From Paenibacillus methanolicus (GTDB lineage Bacteria; Bacillota; Bacilli; Paenibacillales; Paenibacillaceae): a stretch of DNA of 64,000 bases. The notes beneath the pieces were generated by a model. It was given only the letters and a program-made list of their open reading frames with translations. It had not been told where the DNA came from and did no database searches. Location of the stretch: NCBI RefSeq assembly GCF_008124765.1, contig NZ_VNHS01000007.1, forward strand, positions 124,001 to 188,000. The letters are read 5' to 3'. Below are positions 36,756-46,520 of this stretch, one piece after another. The stretch's first letter is position 1; every line of letters starts with the position of its first letter. The translations under genes were made by a program, and so were the position numbers.

Positions 36756-38261
36756 ATGCTAAAGGCGGTTCTGATTGACGACGAATATATCGTATTGGAA
36801 GGACTCCAGGATAATATCGACTGGGCCGGCTACGGCATCGAACTCGCGGGAACGGCGGGCAACGGCTTAGAGGGGCTCGAGCTGATCCGCCGGGAGAAGC
36901 CGGACATCGTCATGACCGATATTCGGATGCCGGGGCTGAACGGCCTGCAGCTAATCGAGCAGGTGATGCATGAGGAGCCGGGCACGATGTGCATCGTGTT
37001 CAGCGGATTTAACGAATTCGATTACATTAAGACCGCGATGAAGCTGGACGTGGTCGATTATCTAGAGAAGCCCGTTACGATCGAGAAGGTGGAGGAGGCG
37101 CTCGCGCGCGCGATGCGGAAGCTCGGCCAGCGGCAGCAGGTGCGAGCCCTGGAAGACCGGCTCGCCGAGAGCCGGGAGGAACTGCTGGCGAAAGCCGCGA
37201 TGGACCTGCTGCTCGGGGCGGAAGGGGCCGATCGGTTCCGCGCATGCCTCGGCGAAGAGGCCGATCGGGTCGAGGCGTTCTCCGTGCTCGCGTTCCCGAG
37301 CTCCCCGCACGTCTTCTGCGCCCAGCTGAGCTGCCGCCATATCGTCATGAAGCCTGGCGCGGAATGGGCCGTGCTGCTTGCGCATGCGGAGTGGCCGGTT
37401 GAGACGGTCTGGGAGGAGCTGGCGTCCGCGACCGCCGATATGACGGAGACGTTCGGCTCCGGCCAGACCTATAGAGACGCTTCCGATGCGAGGAAAAGCT
37501 ACCTGGAAGCGCAGCGGGCGCTGCGATACGGCCGGTTTCTGGAAGAGCCGGGGTGGGTGCGGATCGAGCATGTCGGCGAGGCGTCGGCCGATCCGGGCGG
37601 CATGTCCGAGCGCGAAGAAGCGATTCTCTTCCATATGCGCACGAACGATAAAGCCGGTCTGATCGAACAACTGGAGGCGTTCAACGGCTGGATGGCCGGC
37701 GAACGGCTGGACCCCGAGCGCGCGGAGGAGGAGATCCTGAAGTTGGCCTATATCGGTATGCAGGTGATGAAAGAGATGGGCATCGATTCGCGACCGTCCG
37801 GTAAAATGTCTGCCGTCCAGCATCGGGAGCTGAGCGGCATGCACGACAGGGAAGCGATGTTCGCGTGGCTGCGGCGCCATATTGAGACGCTCATGCAGTG
37901 GGCGGAGGAAGCGCGACGGGCGCCGAAGCATCAGCCGATCGAGAAGGCGCAGGACTATATCCGGCAACATTATCATCTCGATCTGAGCTTGCAGGACGTC
38001 GCGGATCATGTCGGCATGAACGCCACGTACTTCAGCCTGTTGTTCAAGGAGAAGACGGGCACCTCGTACATCAAGTACGTGACCCGAATTCGGCTGGAGC
38101 ATGCGAAAACGCTGCTGCGGAGCGGCCTTAAGGTCAATGAAGTGTGCGAGAAGGTCGGGTATTATAAGTACCGGCATTTCACGGAACTGTTCAAGAAGCA
38201 TTACGGCTACACGCCAAGCCAGTATCGGGAGCAGCATGAGCTCAAGCACGGAGGAGGCTAG
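36756..38261 (+). CDS. YesN-type response regulator with AraC DNA-binding domain
   Basis: It is the partner of the YesM-type kinase. The N-terminal receiver domain (1-120) has the acidic pocket LIDDEY, phospho-acceptor Asp in DIVMTDIRMPGLNG (about residue 55) and Lys in VDYLEKPVTIEKV. A ~250-residue linker follows. The C-terminal AraC domain reads LSLQDVADHVGMNATYFSLL and VNEVCEKVGYYKYRHFTELF, ending PSQYREQHE. The aggaggg ribosome binding site precedes ATG 36756. The orphan binding-protein gene begins 9 bases after the stop, so the three form one operon. Confidence 0.92.
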   Translation: MLKAVLIDDEYIVLEGLQDNIDWAGYGIELAGTAGNGLEGLELIRREKPDIVMTDIRMPGLNGLQLIEQVMHEEPGTMCIVFSGFNEFDYIKTAMKLDVVDYLEKPVTIEKVEEALARAMRKLGQRQQVRALEDRLAESREELLAKAAMDLLLGAEGADRFRACLGEEADRVEAFSVLAFPSSPHVFCAQLSCRHIVMKPGAEWAVLLAHAEWPVETVWEELASATADMTETFGSGQTYRDASDARKSYLEAQRALRYGRFLEEPGWVRIEHVGEASADPGGMSEREEAILFHMRTNDKAGLIEQLEAFNGWMAGERLDPERAEEEILKLAYIGMQVMKEMGIDSRPSGKMSAVQHRELSGMHDREAMFAWLRRHIETLMQWAEEARRAPKHQPIEKAQDYIRQHYHLDLSLQDVADHVGMNATYFSLLFKEKTGTSYIKYVTRIRLEHAKTLLRSGLKVNEVCEKVGYYKYRHFTELFKKHYGYTPSQYREQHELKHGGG

Positions 38262-38270
38262 ACGTCGGAC

Positions 38271-39581
38271 ATGATGAGGGAATGCTGTTTATTCGTGCTC
38301 GCGCTGCTGATCGGCGCGCAGCTGTCGGGATGCGCGGCGGGCTCCGGCGGGATTCCTCGGCAGAACACGATGGAAGACAAGACGCAGACGATTCAATACG
38401 TGTCGTCCATGCTGGACTATCAGGGCAGCGCCAAGATCATCGGCGAGCTGGCGGAGGAATACGGCCGCGCGCATCCGGACGTTCGCTATGAATTCGAGAA
38501 CGTCAATACGACCGATCTGCTGCAGAAAATCCAGCTGCTGGCCGCGAGCAACGATCTGCCCGAGCTGTTCTCCTTCGAGTCCGGCAAGCCGCTGGAGGTA
38601 CTGGCGGATAACGGCTTCGTGCTGGATATCGAGCAGGCGTTCAAGGAGCTGGGCTTGTACGAGAAACTGAATCCGGCGGCGGTGAAGCTGCTGAAGTCGA
38701 TGGTCGGCGGGAAAGGGCTGTACGCTCTGCCTCTCGAGATGAATATCGAAGGCTTCTGGTACAACAAAGCGCTGTTCGCCGAATACGGGCTGGGAGAACC
38801 GCGAACCTGGGACGAGATGCTGGAGGCGGCCGCCCTCTTCAAGGAGAACGGCATCCAGCCGTTCTCGGTCGCCGGCACGGTCAAGTGGCCGATTACGCGG
38901 CTCATCAACGGCTACGTCATCCGCTTGTATGGCTATGACGTTATGCAGCGGGTGGCCAGCGGCGAGCTCCAAGTGACCGACCCGGGCTTCGTCGAGGCGG
39001 CGAGCGTCGTCCAGCGCATGGGACTGAACGGGTATTTGGGCGACGACGTCAACACGACGGATTTGAATACCGCGGCCTCGTTGTTCCTGCAGGGCAAGGC
39101 GGCGATGTACTATTCGGGCAGCTGGAGCCTGCGCGATTTCAACGATCCGAGTCAAAATAAAATCGGCGCCGATCAGATCGGCTTCTTCAATATCCCCCTC
39201 GTCGAAGGGGGAGCCGGCACGCTGGACGACTGGCTGATGAACGCGGGGCTGACGACCTCGTTCTCCGCCGATGCCTATAATGACAACATGAAGGATTGGA
39301 TGAAGCACGTGTTCAGCAACTATGGCGACAAAGCGATGAACGAGATGGGCTTCCTAACCGGCTTCCAAGTCGATCGCCTGCCGGCTTCGATGCCGCCGCT
39401 GACCCAGATGGTGCAGGAGAAAATCGGCGGCGTCAAGAACGGCGTCCTCTGGTTCGAAGCGTTGTTCACGCCCGCCGCCCAGAAGACGGCATGGGACAAC
39501 GCGCAATTGCTGGTCGCCAACCGCGACTATACGCCGGAGATGTATATGAAGGAGCTGCATGAAGCGCTAACGCAGGAGTGA
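38271..39581 (+). CDS. Extracellular sugar-binding lipoprotein co-encoded with YesM/YesN
   Basis: It has 436 residues, with a short lipoprotein signal ending QLSGCAAGS. The mature part fits the family-1 carbohydrate-binding proteins (MalE/UgpB type): LPELFSFESGKPLEVLADNG, YALPLEMNIEGFWYNKALFA, LFLQGKAAMYYSGSWSLRDF. It is closer in length to CUT1 binding proteins (~430) than to the ~540-residue LplA proteins elsewhere in the window. No permease gene follows; a terminator does. Its operon partners are a sensor kinase and its regulator, so it may present ligand to the kinase's extracellular domain rather than, or as well as, feed transport. That role is inference. ATG 38271 and 38274 are both possible starts. 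Confidence 0.85.
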   Translation: MMRECCLFVLALLIGAQLSGCAAGSGGIPRQNTMEDKTQTIQYVSSMLDYQGSAKIIGELAEEYGRAHPDVRYEFENVNTTDLLQKIQLLAASNDLPELFSFESGKPLEVLADNGFVLDIEQAFKELGLYEKLNPAAVKLLKSMVGGKGLYALPLEMNIEGFWYNKALFAEYGLGEPRTWDEMLEAAALFKENGIQPFSVAGTVKWPITRLINGYVIRLYGYDVMQRVASGELQVTDPGFVEAASVVQRMGLNGYLGDDVNTTDLNTAASLFLQGKAAMYYSGSWSLRDFNDPSQNKIGADQIGFFNIPLVEGGAGTLDDWLMNAGLTTSFSADAYNDNMKDWMKHVFSNYGDKAMNEMGFLTGFQVDRLPASMPPLTQMVQEKIGGVKNGVLWFEALFTPAAQKTAWDNAQLLVANRDYTPEMYMKELHEALTQE

Positions 39582-39910
39582 ACGAAACCGGATTGCTAGA
39601 GTCTAATCGAATGCGCGATATCGGGCAGCGATAAGCAATGTTGAGAAAAGCTTGAGAAATCAAGCTTTTTTGTTGTTTTATTGCAAATAATGACAGATTA
39701 ACTTGGATGTTTAATAATATCTCAACAATATTCGGCATGTAAATTAATCATTCCCCTGTAACTTTAGTAGTGCTTGTTTCCTAGTTGACTTGCGATCTCT
39801 TGTTGTAAAAGGGAGGGTAAGCGCGGCAGAACAATGTATATGCAATGCGAATCGACGGTCACCGGAGAGTCAGGTTACAGCAAGAAGAATGAAGAGAGAG
39901 GTGTAATGCT
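39582..39910 (+). promoter_or_regulatory. Leader region of the large surface nuclease gene
   Basis: This 329-base AT-rich stretch begins with the terminator of the preceding operon. Around 39690-39730 it has spaced TTAACT, TTTAAT and TCAACA motifs about 12 bases apart, reminiscent of direct-repeat operators. They do not keep the 11-base spacing of PhoP boxes, so I do not call one. A TTGACT at about 39784 could be a -35 box, but the -10 is weak. The ribosome binding site agagaggtg at about 39895 serves the TTG start. No gene is seen. Confidence 0.3.
39646..39672 (+). terminator. Terminator after the orphan binding-protein gene
   Basis: A perfect 10-bp stem (aaaagcttga with tcaagctttt) carries a GAAA loop and runs into TTTTTT. 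Confidence 0.9.
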
Positions 39911-42900
39911 TTGTATACGTGGTTGAATCGTAAAAAGAAGTTATTCGGTATGACAATGAGCTTGCTTATGCTTGCAGCAATTATATTCCCGTATGCCCCG
40001 AACGCGTTCGTATCCGCGGCAGATGTCCAAGAGCCGATCGCGGTGTGGAATTTTCCGTCCAAGGATGATCTGAAGGCCACGGACGGCAACAATGCGAATA
40101 AAGGCGTTAGCGAGTTCGCGGTTAGCGATGGCAGAACGCTGTCGTATACCGCTTCCAGCAAAACGGTCTATACCAACGGTTGGGACGTGGTGAACCGTTA
40201 CTGGCAAGCCAAGCTGAATACGAAAGGGTATCGCGACTTGTCCATCGCCTTCAGAAGTTACGGAACGGACACGTCGCCGAAGGACTTCAAGCTTCAGTAC
40301 AGCGTCAATGGCGCGGATTTCACGGATGTGGCGACATTCGAGCAGACGAATGCCATTAAAAGCTATTCGTTCGATCTTCCTTCGGAAGCGGCGGATGCGA
40401 ACGAAGTGGTTGTCCGTTGGTTGAATTATACGAGCGCGCGCGTCAAGACGGACGATGCGAATCCCGTGGCCGCGACCGGCAACAGCCGCATGGCGGACAT
40501 CGCGGTCTCCGGCGTATCGACCGTGCCCAAAGCAAGTCCGGTCGCGGTTAACGTCGCGCCTAATGCTTGGCCGTCTGGCACCGCAATCACGCTGACGTCG
40601 GCGACGGAAAATGCGACGATCTATTATTCGCTGACAGGCGCGGAAGGTCCCTATCAAGCCTATACGGCGCCCATCGTCATCCAGGAAGCGATGACATTGT
40701 ATACGTATGCAACGGCCGAGAACCTGGCCAACAGCGAAGTGAAGTCGTACGCATATACCGTGCTGGCCAAGTCGGACATCGCGGCCGCGCGGCTTGCCGA
40801 GAAGGGCAAGCATGCGTGGACGGAAGGCGTCGTCACGCATATCGACGGCAGCAATACGTACATCCAGGATGCTTCGTCCGCCATCGTGCTCTACAGCTAC
40901 CCGAGCTTCGCGAATATCGGGGATAAAGTGTCCGTTCAAGGCGTCATGGACATCTATAACGGCTTGCAGGAACTGAAGCCGGTCGCCGGCCTGACTTACA
41001 GCGTAACGGAAGCCGGCGCAGGCGCTCCGGCCCCGCAGCTTGTGACGGCCGCTCAACTGAACGAAAGCAACGAAGCGAAGCTGCTCGCGATGGAGAACGT
41101 TGAAATCGCGGCTAAGAACGGCTCGACCGTGACGGCCAAACAAGGCGACGCGAGCTTCACCATCTATTCTTCGCTGTCCAAGCTTGTCGTTGGGGCCAAG
41201 TTCGAACGGATCACGGGCATGCTTCAGGAATATAACGGCACGCATCAATTCGTGCCGCTCAGCAACGAAGCGCTGGTGGAGAACTTGCTGTCCGTACAAG
41301 CCTCGCCTGAGGCAGGCCGCATTATTAAAGGCAAGTCGGTCGTCCTGTCCTCTCCGGAAGCGGGAGCGGCCATCTACTACACGACCAATGGCGAGACGCC
41401 AACCGCAAGCAGCACGGCGTATACGGCGCCGATCGCCATTGAGGCGGATACGACGATCAAAGCGATCGCGGTGAAAGGCGATGCGACGACGGAAGTTTTC
41501 TCCTTCGCCTATATCGCAAGCGATCTGCCGCGCATTCGCGATATTCAAGGCGAGACGCACGCGTCGCCTTTCAACGGCCAAGTCGTCGAGAACATCGAAG
41601 GCGTCGTCACGCAGCTCGGCTATAACGCGTCCAATGGCTCCTTCAGAGGCTTCTACATCCAAGATGCGACGCCGGATACCAATATCGCGACGTCCGAAGG
41701 CATTTATGTATTTACGACCTATGAGAGCAACAAGCCCTTGGTCGGCGATCTGGTCCGCGTAACGGGCACGGTCGGCGAATACAACGAGGGCAGCTCCTCG
41801 AACATGACGTCGACGCAGATCTCTAACGTGTCGTCCGTCGAGATTGTCAGCCACGATCATGAAGTGCCGGCCCCCGTCGTTCTGGGCAAGAACGGCCGCG
41901 CGCTTCCTACGGCGGTTATTGATAACGACGGCCTAACGACGTTCGACGCTAGCGAAGACGCCATGGACTTCTACGAGTCGATGGAAGGCATGCTCGTCCA
42001 GCTGCCATCGCCTACAATTATCAGTCCGTATTGGGTAAGCGGTTCTTTCTATAACATCGCGACGCGCGTCGAGAATACGACGCCGGATACGGTGACGGCA
42101 GCCGGCGGCCTCATTCTGAAAGAACTGGGCAACCAGAATCCGCAGCGTCTGATCATCGCCGCGCAGAACCCGGGCATGGAGCTGGGAACGGGCGACTACT
42201 TCGACGGCGACGTCACGGGCGTCATCGGCTACAACAGCGGCAATTACAAAGTCATTGCGAAGCTGAACGGGTTGCCGGCCATCGTGAAGGGGTCCTTCAA
42301 GCAAGAAGCGACGTCGCTTGCGCCCGCGGCGGACAAGCTGACGATTGCCTCTTACAACGTGGAGAACTTCCACCCGGGTTCGGGCGCGGAGAAAATCAAC
42401 AAAATCGCGGAATCCATCGTCAACAACTTGAAATCGCCGGATATTATCGGTTTGATCGAGGTACAGGACAACAACGGCGCGGAGAACAACGGCACGGTAG
42501 CCGCAGATCTAAGCTTCAAGGCGCTGACCGACGCGATCTCGGCGAAAGGCGGACCGGCTTACAGCTTCACCAACATCGATCCGGTCAACAACCAGGATGG
42601 CGGCGAAGGCGGCGGCAATATCCGCGTCGGCTTCCTGTACAACCCGAATCGCGTAACCCTTGCTCCTAGCGACGCGAATGCGGCCGGCGGATCTACGCAG
42701 GCGGTTGCTTATAACGAAACTTCGGGTCAATTGAATGTGAATCCAGGCCGGATTGATCCGACGAATGCGGCTTTCAATGCTTCCCGTAAGCCGCTGGTCG
42801 GCGAATTCGTCTTCAATGGCGAGCATGTCTACGCCGTCGTGAATCACTTTAACTCCAAAGGCGGAGATACGCAGCCGTTCGGCAACGCGCAGCCGCCGGT

Positions 42901-45900
42901 ATTGAGCAGCGAAACGCAGCGCCATCAGATTGCAACCGCGGTGAATACGTTCATCAAGGACGTGATCGCGAAGAACGACGATGCCAATTTCGTCGTGCTG
43001 GGCGATCTGAACGACTTCCAGTTCACGAAGACGCTGGACATTCTCAAGGGTGGCGAGCTGGTCAACATGATCGACGCGCTGCCGTCGAACGAACGCTACT
43101 CCTACACGTATGACGGCAACTCCCAGACGCTGGACCATATTCTGGTGAGCCGCAATCTCGCCCAAGCAAGCACGGCGGATGTCGTTCACTTGAACGCGGA
43201 CTTCCCGGAAGACCGCGGACGCGTATCCGACCATGACCCGCTCATGGTGCAGGTGGATCTGAAGGGCGCTGCAACGGAGTCGTTCGATCTTCGCGTGCTG
43301 CACACGAACGATACGCATGCGCATTTGGACAATGTCGCGAAGCGGGTAACCGCGATCAAAGAGAACCGGACCGACAACGCGATCGTGCTGGATGCCGGCG
43401 ACGTGTTCTCGGGCACGTTGTACTTTACGAAGTTCAGCGGCCAGGCCGATCTCGAATTCATGAATATGATCGGTTACGATGCGATGGTGCCGGGCAATCA
43501 TGAATTCGACAAAGGGCCGGCCGCGCTGGAGAGCTTCATTAAAACGGCGGGATTCCCGATCGTCAGCGCCAACATTGATTACGGCGCGAATGCAGGATTG
43601 AACGCGCTCTATAAGAACGAGATCGGCGGAAGCACAGGAGCCGATCCGGTCGCAGACGGCAAGATTTATCCGGCCGTCGTTCTCGACGTGAAAGGCCAGA
43701 AGGTCGGCGTATTCGGTCTGACGACGGAAGAGACGGTAGGACTTTCTTCGCCGGGCAATACGATTCAATTTAATAATTACCTGGATTCCGCCAAAGCGAC
43801 GGTTAAATCGCTGCAGGATCAAGGCATTAACAAAATCATTGCGTTGACTCACCTCGGTTATGATTTCGACATCACGCTGGCGGAGCAAGTACCTGGCATC
43901 GACATCATCGTCGGCGGGCACAGCCACACGAAGCTGACGGCTCCCGTCGTGAAGCATGCGGAGGCGGAACCAACCATTATCGTCCAAACCGGCGAGTATG
44001 GCGATTTCCTGGGCCAGATCGATGCCAGCTTCGATGCGGCAGGCGTTCTGAAGACTTGGGACGGCAAGCTGCTCGAGGTCGCGAAATACGCGGAAGATAC
44101 GGCGGCCAAAGCCAAGCTTGCGACGTATGCGAGCGAGCTTGAAGCCATGAAGAGCGAGAAGGTCGGCAAGTCGCTGGTCGATTTGGTCTACGAGGATGCG
44201 AACAAACAACGTCTGGTTCGCAAACAAGAGACGAACCTGGGCAACCTCATCACGGACGGCATGACGGCGGCGATGAAAGAGAAAATCACCAATCTCGTGC
44301 CGGCTGCCGAACTTGCGAACGTCAAAGGTTATGTCGCCATCCAGAACGGCGGCGGCATTCGCGGACCGATCGCGGCCGGCGACATTACGATGGGGCAAGT
44401 GCGCACGGTGCTGCCGTACAATAACAGCATCGTCGCGTTGAAAGTAACGGGGCAAGAGCTGATCTCGGCCTTGGAGAACGGCGTCTCGGATGCGCCGGCG
44501 GAGAAAGGCGGCTTCCCGCATGTCTCCGGCATGAAGTACGTCTTCGATTCGACGAAGGCGAAGCAAGTGATCGACCAGACTGCGGCGAAGATTACGAAGG
44601 AAGGCGAACGCATTCTGAGCGTGCAAATCAAGAATGCGGACGGTACGTACAGCGCCATTGATAAGAACGCGTATTACATGCTGGCGACGAACTCCTTCAC
44701 GGCGGACGGCGGGGATTTCTACTACTCGCTGAAGCAGGCGAAGGCCGCAGGCCGCTATTATGAGCTGTATATGCCGGATTATGAAGTGTTTATCGACCAT
44801 CTGAAGCGCGTCGGCGATGTGAACATCGCGCTTGAAGGACGGATCGTCGATAACAAAGGCGCAGTCGTACCATCGACTCCCAACCCGACGCCAACGCCAG
44901 CACCGACCACGCCGACGACACCGTCCGTGGAAGGCGGCAAGGTCGAGCTCGCGATCGATCCGAAGGATCTGAAGACCGAGACGAAGGCGAACGGTCAGAA
45001 GGTATCGAAGCTGGAAGTCAGCCAAGAAGAGCTGAAGCAATCGGTGGAGCAGGCGGCCAAGCATGCCGACGCCACGACGGTTGTCTTGAATCTGGGAGCG
45101 GTCGACGGCAGCGCGGTCGTTCAGCTGCCGGCTGCGGCGCTGGCAGGCGCGAAGAGCGGACTTATTATCCAAGTGAAAACCGATAACCTGTCCTACGATT
45201 TGCCGGTATCCGTCCTCTCGATCTCTGAACTCTCGAAGAGCATGGGCGTACCAGGCGATCAAATCGCGATCTCGGTGAATATCGAGCCGCTGACCGGGCA
45301 GGAAGCCGTTAAAGTGGCAGACGCAGCGAATGCCGTAGGCGATGTGCTGGGCGCTCCGGTCAGCTTCGGCATCACGGCGACGGGCGGAGGTAAATCGACC
45401 GAACTGAACAACTTCGGCACCGTGTACGTATCCCGTTCGATCACGGTGGAGCAGACGGTCGACCCAAGCCGCGCCACAGCCGTCGTCTATGACGAGACGA
45501 CAGGGAAGATTTCCTTTGTTCCGGCTACATTCGATACGATCAACGGCAAAACCGTGATCACGATGAAACGCAACAGCAACAGTATCTATGCGGTCGTAGC
45601 TTCTTCCAAGACATTCGTCGATCTTGCCGGTCATTGGTCGAAGGCCAATGTGGAGCTGCTCGCTTCGAAGCTGATCGTGAATGGCGCGAGCGACGCTGCA
45701 TTCTCGCCGAACGCGGCGATCACGCGCGCCGAATTCGCCGCCATGCTCGTACGGGCGCTCGGGTTGAAGGAAGAGGCGAGCGGAGCGGCATTCAAGGATG
45801 TGGCCGCCGGCCAATGGTATGCAGGCGCGGTAGGCGCAGCCGTGAAAGCCGGCCTGATCCAAGGCGGCGCGGACGGCAGCTTCCGTCCGAACGCCCGCAT

Positions 45901-46165
45901 TACGCGCGAAGAAATCGCGGTCATGATTGCACGTGCCTTGACGGCAACGGGCAACGGCAGCTTCGCTAGCCATGCTGCGTCAATCGATTCATTCGCCGAC
46001 GTCGCGGAAGTAAGCGGCTGGGCGAAAGAGCAAGTCGCGCTCGGCATCGAGATCGGCGTGCTCCAGGGCAACGGCGGCAAACTTCTGCCGGGCAGCGACG
46101 CCACGCGCGCGGAAGCCGCGGTCATGCTGGGCCGTCTGCTGAAGCATGTAGGATTCATCAACTAG
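39911..46165 (+). CDS. Giant S-layer-anchored nuclease / 5'-nucleotidase
   Basis: It has 2084 residues. A signal peptide (cleavage near VSA-AD, residue 37) is followed by a ~150-residue jelly-roll-like region. Two chitobiase-C-type modules (ATIYYSLTGAEGPYQAYTAP; AAIYYTTNGETPTASSTAYT) alternate with OB-fold modules typical of extracellular nucleases (GVVTHIDGSNTYIQDASSAI; GVVTQLGYNASNGSFRGFYI). An endonuclease/exonuclease/phosphatase domain follows (LTIASYNVENFHPGSG, LIEVQDNNG, VVLGDLNDFQ, SDHDPLMVQ). Next is a 5'-nucleotidase (VLHTNDTHAHLD, LDAGDVFSGT, VPGNHEFDKG, GGHSHTKL, NGGGIRGPIAAGDITM). A Pro/Thr linker, a ~200-residue unknown domain and three SLH repeats end it. It probably digests extracellular DNA/RNA and dephosphorylates the nucleotides. 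The start is TTG 39911. Confidence 0.9.
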   Translation: MYTWLNRKKKLFGMTMSLLMLAAIIFPYAPNAFVSAADVQEPIAVWNFPSKDDLKATDGNNANKGVSEFAVSDGRTLSYTASSKTVYTNGWDVVNRYWQAKLNTKGYRDLSIAFRSYGTDTSPKDFKLQYSVNGADFTDVATFEQTNAIKSYSFDLPSEAADANEVVVRWLNYTSARVKTDDANPVAATGNSRMADIAVSGVSTVPKASPVAVNVAPNAWPSGTAITLTSATENATIYYSLTGAEGPYQAYTAPIVIQEAMTLYTYATAENLANSEVKSYAYTVLAKSDIAAARLAEKGKHAWTEGVVTHIDGSNTYIQDASSAIVLYSYPSFANIGDKVSVQGVMDIYNGLQELKPVAGLTYSVTEAGAGAPAPQLVTAAQLNESNEAKLLAMENVEIAAKNGSTVTAKQGDASFTIYSSLSKLVVGAKFERITGMLQEYNGTHQFVPLSNEALVENLLSVQASPEAGRIIKGKSVVLSSPEAGAAIYYTTNGETPTASSTAYTAPIAIEADTTIKAIAVKGDATTEVFSFAYIASDLPRIRDIQGETHASPFNGQVVENIEGVVTQLGYNASNGSFRGFYIQDATPDTNIATSEGIYVFTTYESNKPLVGDLVRVTGTVGEYNEGSSSNMTSTQISNVSSVEIVSHDHEVPAPVVLGKNGRALPTAVIDNDGLTTFDASEDAMDFYESMEGMLVQLPSPTIISPYWVSGSFYNIATRVENTTPDTVTAAGGLILKELGNQNPQRLIIAAQNPGMELGTGDYFDGDVTGVIGYNSGNYKVIAKLNGLPAIVKGSFKQEATSLAPAADKLTIASYNVENFHPGSGAEKINKIAESIVNNLKSPDIIGLIEVQDNNGAENNGTVAADLSFKALTDAISAKGGPAYSFTNIDPVNNQDGGEGGGNIRVGFLYNPNRVTLAPSDANAAGGSTQAVAYNETSGQLNVNPGRIDPTNAAFNASRKPLVGEFVFNGEHVYAVVNHFNSKGGDTQPFGNAQPPVLSSETQRHQIATAVNTFIKDVIAKNDDANFVVLGDLNDFQFTKTLDILKGGELVNMIDALPSNERYSYTYDGNSQTLDHILVSRNLAQASTADVVHLNADFPEDRGRVSDHDPLMVQVDLKGAATESFDLRVLHTNDTHAHLDNVAKRVTAIKENRTDNAIVLDAGDVFSGTLYFTKFSGQADLEFMNMIGYDAMVPGNHEFDKGPAALESFIKTAGFPIVSANIDYGANAGLNALYKNEIGGSTGADPVADGKIYPAVVLDVKGQKVGVFGLTTEETVGLSSPGNTIQFNNYLDSAKATVKSLQDQGINKIIALTHLGYDFDITLAEQVPGIDIIVGGHSHTKLTAPVVKHAEAEPTIIVQTGEYGDFLGQIDASFDAAGVLKTWDGKLLEVAKYAEDTAAKAKLATYASELEAMKSEKVGKSLVDLVYEDANKQRLVRKQETNLGNLITDGMTAAMKEKITNLVPAAELANVKGYVAIQNGGGIRGPIAAGDITMGQVRTVLPYNNSIVALKVTGQELISALENGVSDAPAEKGGFPHVSGMKYVFDSTKAKQVIDQTAAKITKEGERILSVQIKNADGTYSAIDKNAYYMLATNSFTADGGDFYYSLKQAKAAGRYYELYMPDYEVFIDHLKRVGDVNIALEGRIVDNKGAVVPSTPNPTPTPAPTTPTTPSVEGGKVELAIDPKDLKTETKANGQKVSKLEVSQEELKQSVEQAAKHADATTVVLNLGAVDGSAVVQLPAAALAGAKSGLIIQVKTDNLSYDLPVSVLSISELSKSMGVPGDQIAISVNIEPLTGQEAVKVADAANAVGDVLGAPVSFGITATGGGKSTELNNFGTVYVSRSITVEQTVDPSRATAVVYDETTGKISFVPATFDTINGKTVITMKRNSNSIYAVVASSKTFVDLAGHWSKANVELLASKLIVNGASDAAFSPNAAITRAEFAAMLVRALGLKEEASGAAFKDVAAGQWYAGAVGAAVKAGLIQGGADGSFRPNARITREEIAVMIARALTATGNGSFASHAASIDSFADVAEVSGWAKEQVALGIEIGVLQGNGGKLLPGSDATRAEAAVMLGRLLKHVGFIN

Positions 46166-46179
46166 ATAGATAGCAAGAA

Positions 46180-46219
46180 AGCCTGCCGGAGTCCGCTCCG
46201 GCAGGCTTTTTGATTTTTA
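46180..46219 (+). terminator. Terminator of the surface nuclease gene
   Basis: A perfect 12-bp stem (agcctgccggag with ctccggcaggct, loop TCCG) is followed by TTTTGATTTTT. Confidence 0.93.
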
Positions 46220-46273
46220 GGCACCGGCGTACAGCGGTTATCACGCTCCAACACGCTTATGTATAAGAAGGAC

Positions 46274-46476
46274 TTAAAACCCACTGAAGCTTTGTCCGTC
46301 AGGATAAAAGCATGCCACACTCAAGCCTTCCCGCCGACCGCGAACCATCGTGGCAGCACGAAGACGGGAGTCCAGAGGGCAAAGCCCTTTGGAGCCTCCT
46401 CGGCGGAGGAGGTGGGAGGAGGGAGCAACAAAAGTCGGGTCAAAAGGGCGGAGCCCTCTTAACCTGACAGCATTGC
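46274..46476 (+). repeat. Interspersed hairpin element, copy D (module 2 type)
   Basis: It starts with ctgaagctttgtccgtcagg and carries ccagagggc-aaa-gccctttgg and the cctcctc-ggcg-gaggagg hairpin with the same T-A variant pair as copy B. It ends in an agggc-gga-gccct hairpin followed by ttaacctgacagcatt (46459-46474). A further aagggg-agaa-cccctt hairpin lies at about 46500-46516. It sits between the convergent ends of the nuclease gene and the peptide operon. Confidence 0.75.
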
Positions 46477-46520
46477 AGCGGAGGGAGAAATGGGATCTGA
46501 AGGGGAGAACCCCTTTTGTT

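Noticed and set aside
39685..39735. PhoP box upstream of the nuclease/nucleotidase gene
   Set aside because: The TTAACA-like motifs are degenerate and spaced about 12 rather than 11 bases apart; not enough for a call.
42509..45973. 1154-codon minus-strand open frame opposite the surface nuclease
   Set aside because: It is the antisense shadow of a repetitive GC-rich gene: Arg/His-rich, without motifs or ribosome binding site.
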